A stretch of DNA of 64,000 nucleotides from Bradyrhizobium sp. dw_78 (lineage in GTDB: Bacteria; Pseudomonadota; Alphaproteobacteria; Rhizobiales; Xanthobacteraceae), in assembly GCF_018449525.1 (NCBI RefSeq), contig NZ_JAAVUS010000002.1, positions 248,001 through 312,000 of the forward strand. The letters run 5' to 3'. Positions 61,555-64,000 of the stretch are shown here, piece by piece. The stretch's first letter is position 1. Each line of letters opens with the position of its first letter. The notes below the pieces were generated by a model. That model worked only from the letters and a program-made list of their open reading frames with translations. It made no database searches and was not told the DNA's origin. Position numbers and translations under genes: made by a program.

Positions 61555-62937
61555 TCAGGCCAGAAGGCGCGAAGCAAAGTCGGGCAGCAGATTGCCGTTG
61601 CCGGCGAGGCGACCGCCCGCATCGGCAAGACCGGTGCGAAACAGCCAATCGTCGAATTCGGGAGCCCGCTTCAGGCCGAAGAGATCGCGGACATAGAGCG
61701 CATCGTGAAACGAGGTGGACTGATAGTTCAGCATGACGTCGTCGGCGCCGGGCACGCCCATGATGAAGTTCACGCCGGCGGCGGCCAGCAGCGTCAACAG
61801 ATTATCCATGTCGTCCTGATCAGCTTCGGCGTGATTGGTGTAACAAATGTCAACGCCGAGCGGCAGTCCGAGCAATTTTCCGCAAAAATGATCCTCCAGC
61901 CCGGCACGAATGATCTCCTTGCCGTCGTAGAGATATTCCGGGCCGATGAAGCCGACCACGCTATTGACCAGCAGCGGATCGAAGGCGCGGGCGACGCCAT
62001 AGGCGCGCGCCTCCAGGGTCTGCTGATCGACGCCGTGATGGGCGTTGGCCGACAGAGCCGAGCCCTGCCCGGTCTCGAAATACATGACGTTGGTGCCGGC
62101 GGTCCCGCGCCGCAGCGACAACCCCGCTTGATGCGCCTGTTTCAACAGCGCCAGATCGACGCCGAAGCTGCGGTTGGCTGCCTCCGTTCCCGCGATCGAC
62201 TGGAACACCAGATCGACCGGCAGGCCCTGCCCGATCAGTTGAAGCGTCGTCGTGACATGGGTGAGGACGCAGCCCTGGGTCGGAATCTGCAGCCGCGCAA
62301 TGACCTCGTCGAGCAGCCGCAGCAACCCGCCGATCACAGCCGGATCGTCGCTGGCGGGGTTAATGCCAATGCAGGCGTCGCCCGATCCCAGCAAAAGACC
62401 GTCCAGAATCGAGGCAATGATGCCTTTGGCGTCGTCGAACGGATGGTTCGGCTGCAGCCGCACGCTCATCCGGCCGCGCAGGCCGATGGTGTTGCGAAAG
62501 CGCGTCGTCACCTCGCATTTCTTCGCCGCCAGAATGAGATCCTGGTTGCGCATCAGCTTGGAGGCCGCCGCGGCCATTTCCGGCGTCACCCCGCGCGACA
62601 CCTGCCGGAGCGTCTCGGCGGTGGCGGCGTCGGACAATAGCCAGTCGCGGAACGCGCCCACCGTCAGCGCGGAAATCGCTTCAAAAGCCGATCGGTCGTG
62701 GGTGTCGACGATCAGGCGGGTGACTTCATCGTCTTCATAGGCGATGACGGTTTCATCCAGGAATCGTTTCAAGGGAACGTCGGCGAGCGCGATGCGCGCC
62801 GCGATCATCTGTTGGGCGCTGTCGGCGGCGATCCCCGCCAGCCGGTCGCCGGAACGCGGCGGCGTGGCCTTGGCCAGAAGATCGCGCAAATCATCGAACA
62901 CATAGCTGGTGGCATCGATGACGTGGCGATAGACCAT
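61555..62937 (-). CDS. eutB: Ethanolamine ammonia-lyase large subunit EutB
   Basis: This 460-residue catalytic subunit has a TIM barrel that binds ethanolamine and adenosylcobalamin. Recognised parts are MSVRLQPNHPFDDAKGIIAS, LLLGSGDACIGINPASDDPA, TGQGSALSANAHHGVDQQTL and NHAEADQDDMDNLLTLLAAA, all strongly conserved in EutB. Length is normal. The next gene on the strand is hpnP, not eutC. No microcompartment or eut regulatory genes are nearby, so the enzyme probably works free in the cytosol to supply nitrogen and acetaldehyde. Confidence 0.95.
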   Translation of the reverse strand: MVYRHVIDATSYVFDDLRDLLAKATPPRSGDRLAGIAADSAQQMIAARIALADVPLKRFLDETVIAYEDDEVTRLIVDTHDRSAFEAISALTVGAFRDWLLSDAATAETLRQVSRGVTPEMAAAASKLMRNQDLILAAKKCEVTTRFRNTIGLRGRMSVRLQPNHPFDDAKGIIASILDGLLLGSGDACIGINPASDDPAVIGGLLRLLDEVIARLQIPTQGCVLTHVTTTLQLIGQGLPVDLVFQSIAGTEAANRSFGVDLALLKQAHQAGLSLRRGTAGTNVMYFETGQGSALSANAHHGVDQQTLEARAYGVARAFDPLLVNSVVGFIGPEYLYDGKEIIRAGLEDHFCGKLLGLPLGVDICYTNHAEADQDDMDNLLTLLAAAGVNFIMGVPGADDVMLNYQSTSFHDALYVRDLFGLKRAPEFDDWLFRTGLADAGGRLAGNGNLLPDFASRLLA

Positions 62938-63285
62938 GACGGCTCCGAAGCCATCCCGGGATCAATACGGGATGGCTATCGCGGACAGTACACCGCGTTC
63001 GGACGAAATAGGCATCGCAAAAATCCGCCAGATCCTGCTGCGCTCGGGATATTTTGCCGGCGCGTGGCGGCCGGCAAATCCCCCGGCGGCGCCCAAAGAG
63101 ACGCCAAAATTCATATAAGCCATTGATATCAAAATATAATCTACTTCTCATATATGTTTCACAAATTAACAATTTATCCATGAAAATTTTGCATCATTTT
63201 TAAACGGCCAAGCTCACGGCCTCCGTGGAGAGATCGTGATGCCCCCGACAACAAACCGGCCTCGCCTTTTTCCGTCGGAGTCCCG
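62938..63285. other. AT-rich intergenic region between divergent eutB and chemoreceptor genes
   Basis: The stretch from about 63115 to 63205 is much richer in A and T than the rest of the window (ATATCAAAATATAATCTAC; CTCATATATGTTTCACAAAT). It probably holds promoters for both sides. No repeat or gene is supported. Confidence 0.45.
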
Positions 63286-64000
63286 ATGTCCCGGCTCTCG
63301 CTTGCGGCCAAGCTGTATTCGGTCTTCATCGTGTTCGCGGTTCTGACCGCGGCGATCACCGCGTTGTCGGATTACAATTCGCGCCGCAACGCGGAGCTGA
63401 CGCAAGCGGTCGAGACCGCCAGCCGGGCCGCGCTCAATGTCCAGCATGTCAACGCACTGGTCTATGCGGTGGTGATGGAATCCCGCGGCGTCTACATGTC
63501 GACGGATATCGCCAGCGCCAGGAAGTTCGGCGACGGCCTTCTCAAGTTCAATGACCAGATTCTGGACGTAGTCAAAAACTGGGAATCGCTGGTCCAGGCC
63601 GATGATGCCGAGCAGTTCGCCACCTTCAGGAAACGCATCGAGCAGTTCGTCGCGTTCCGCAAGGAACTGGTGCGCCGCGGCGTCGAGATCGGTCCCGCCG
63701 CAGGCCGCGAATGGGGCGACAACGACGCCAATCGCGACGTGCGGTCGGCCCTCAACAAGGACCTGGAGGCGCTTTCCAAGGTCTATGCCGAACGCGGCAA
63801 GCGGCTGGCGCAGCAGACCGACGTCAACCATGAACTGGCTCTGCTGCTGACCGGCCTCGGCGGCCTGGCACTGGCGGTGGTCATTGTCGGCGTCCTGATC
63901 ATCTCGCGCTCGGTGGCGCGGCCGCTTTCGGTCATCACCGCCACCATCAAGCAGGTCGCCGACGGCGCCGACCATGTCGAAATTCCCCATACCGGCCGGG
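63286..64000 (+). CDS. Methyl-accepting chemotaxis protein, 5' part
   Basis: The frame runs from an ATG preceded by GGAG to the right edge of the window, so 238 residues are visible and the 3' part is missing. An N-terminal membrane helix (LYSVFIVFAVLTAAITALS) is followed by a periplasmic sensor of about 160 residues. That sensor is all helical, with ALNVQHVNALVYAVVMESRG and later QTDVNHELALLLTGLGGLAL at the second helix. The second membrane segment (ALAVVIVGVLIISRSVARPL) leads into a HAMP domain (SVITATIKQVADGADHVEIP). The signalling tip lies outside the window. The ligand is unknown. Confidence 0.88.
   Translation, partial: MSRLSLAAKLYSVFIVFAVLTAAITALSDYNSRRNAELTQAVETASRAALNVQHVNALVYAVVMESRGVYMSTDIASARKFGDGLLKFNDQILDVVKNWESLVQADDAEQFATFRKRIEQFVAFRKELVRRGVEIGPAAGREWGDNDANRDVRSALNKDLEALSKVYAERGKRLAQQTDVNHELALLLTGLGGLALAVVIVGVLIISRSVARPLSVITATIKQVADGADHVEIPHTGR

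Overview
The window is high-GC DNA from an alphaproteobacterium of the order Hyphomicrobiales, most likely Bradyrhizobium or a close relative in the Nitrobacteraceae. Three things point there. It carries a 2-methylhopanoid gene set (hpnC-D-E-shc-G, hpnH, ispH, hpnN, hpnO, hpnP). It has an SOS-type imuA-imuB-dnaE2 cassette behind a GTTC-N7-GTTC LexA site. It also holds several short dispersed intergenic repeats that I recognise from Bradyrhizobium genomes. No database was searched; all assignments come from reading motifs and recalling families.

Layout. 0-7.8 kb: the end of a beta-helix repeat protein, a convergent partner gene, an anti-sigma-like gene fused to a broken ECF sigma remnant, a diguanylate cyclase, a DUF2336 protein, and a SigF/NrsF ECF pair with a visible candidate promoter. 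7.8-16.8 kb: enoyl-CoA hydratase, an acetyl-CoA hydrolase/CoA-transferase, a TolC-type outer membrane protein and a convergent two-gene RND metal-type efflux unit. 16.8-17.8 kb: gene-free DNA made largely of dispersed repeats. 17.8-23.7 kb: the imuA-imuB-dnaE2 mutasome, with a dispersed repeat lying in frame inside dnaE2. 24-34.5 kb: an orphan peptide-type binding protein with a GMC oxidoreductase, a UdgX-type glycosylase, a YciE ferritin-like protein with an EcfG-type stress promoter, a phosphate transporter, an M20 amidohydrolase and a second GMC oxidoreductase. 34.6-41.4 kb: a PEP-CTERM protein, an operon of metallophosphoesterase, cupredoxin, ECF sigma and anti-sigma, and a large autotransporter.

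41.4-63 kb is the hopanoid region. HpnD, HpnC and HpnE make squalene from farnesyl diphosphate, and Shc cyclises it. HpnH adds adenosine, HpnG removes adenine, HpnO provides the amino group of aminobacteriohopanetriol, HpnN moves hopanoids to the outer membrane, and HpnP methylates C-2. IspH feeds the isoprenoid supply. HpnP lies between the two subunit genes of ethanolamine ammonia-lyase (eutB-hpnP-eutC), so two cobalamin-dependent activities share one gene string. A second MMPL/RND exporter sits between this unit and the main hpn genes. The window ends inside a methyl-accepting chemotaxis protein.

The items I rate most worth following are the eutB-hpnP-eutC arrangement, the repeat inside dnaE2, the tail duplication that links hpnH and hpnG, the phosphoesterase-cupredoxin-ECF operon, and the sigma remnant fused to an anti-sigma gene. 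I found no tRNA, rRNA, CRISPR array, insertion sequence or prophage.
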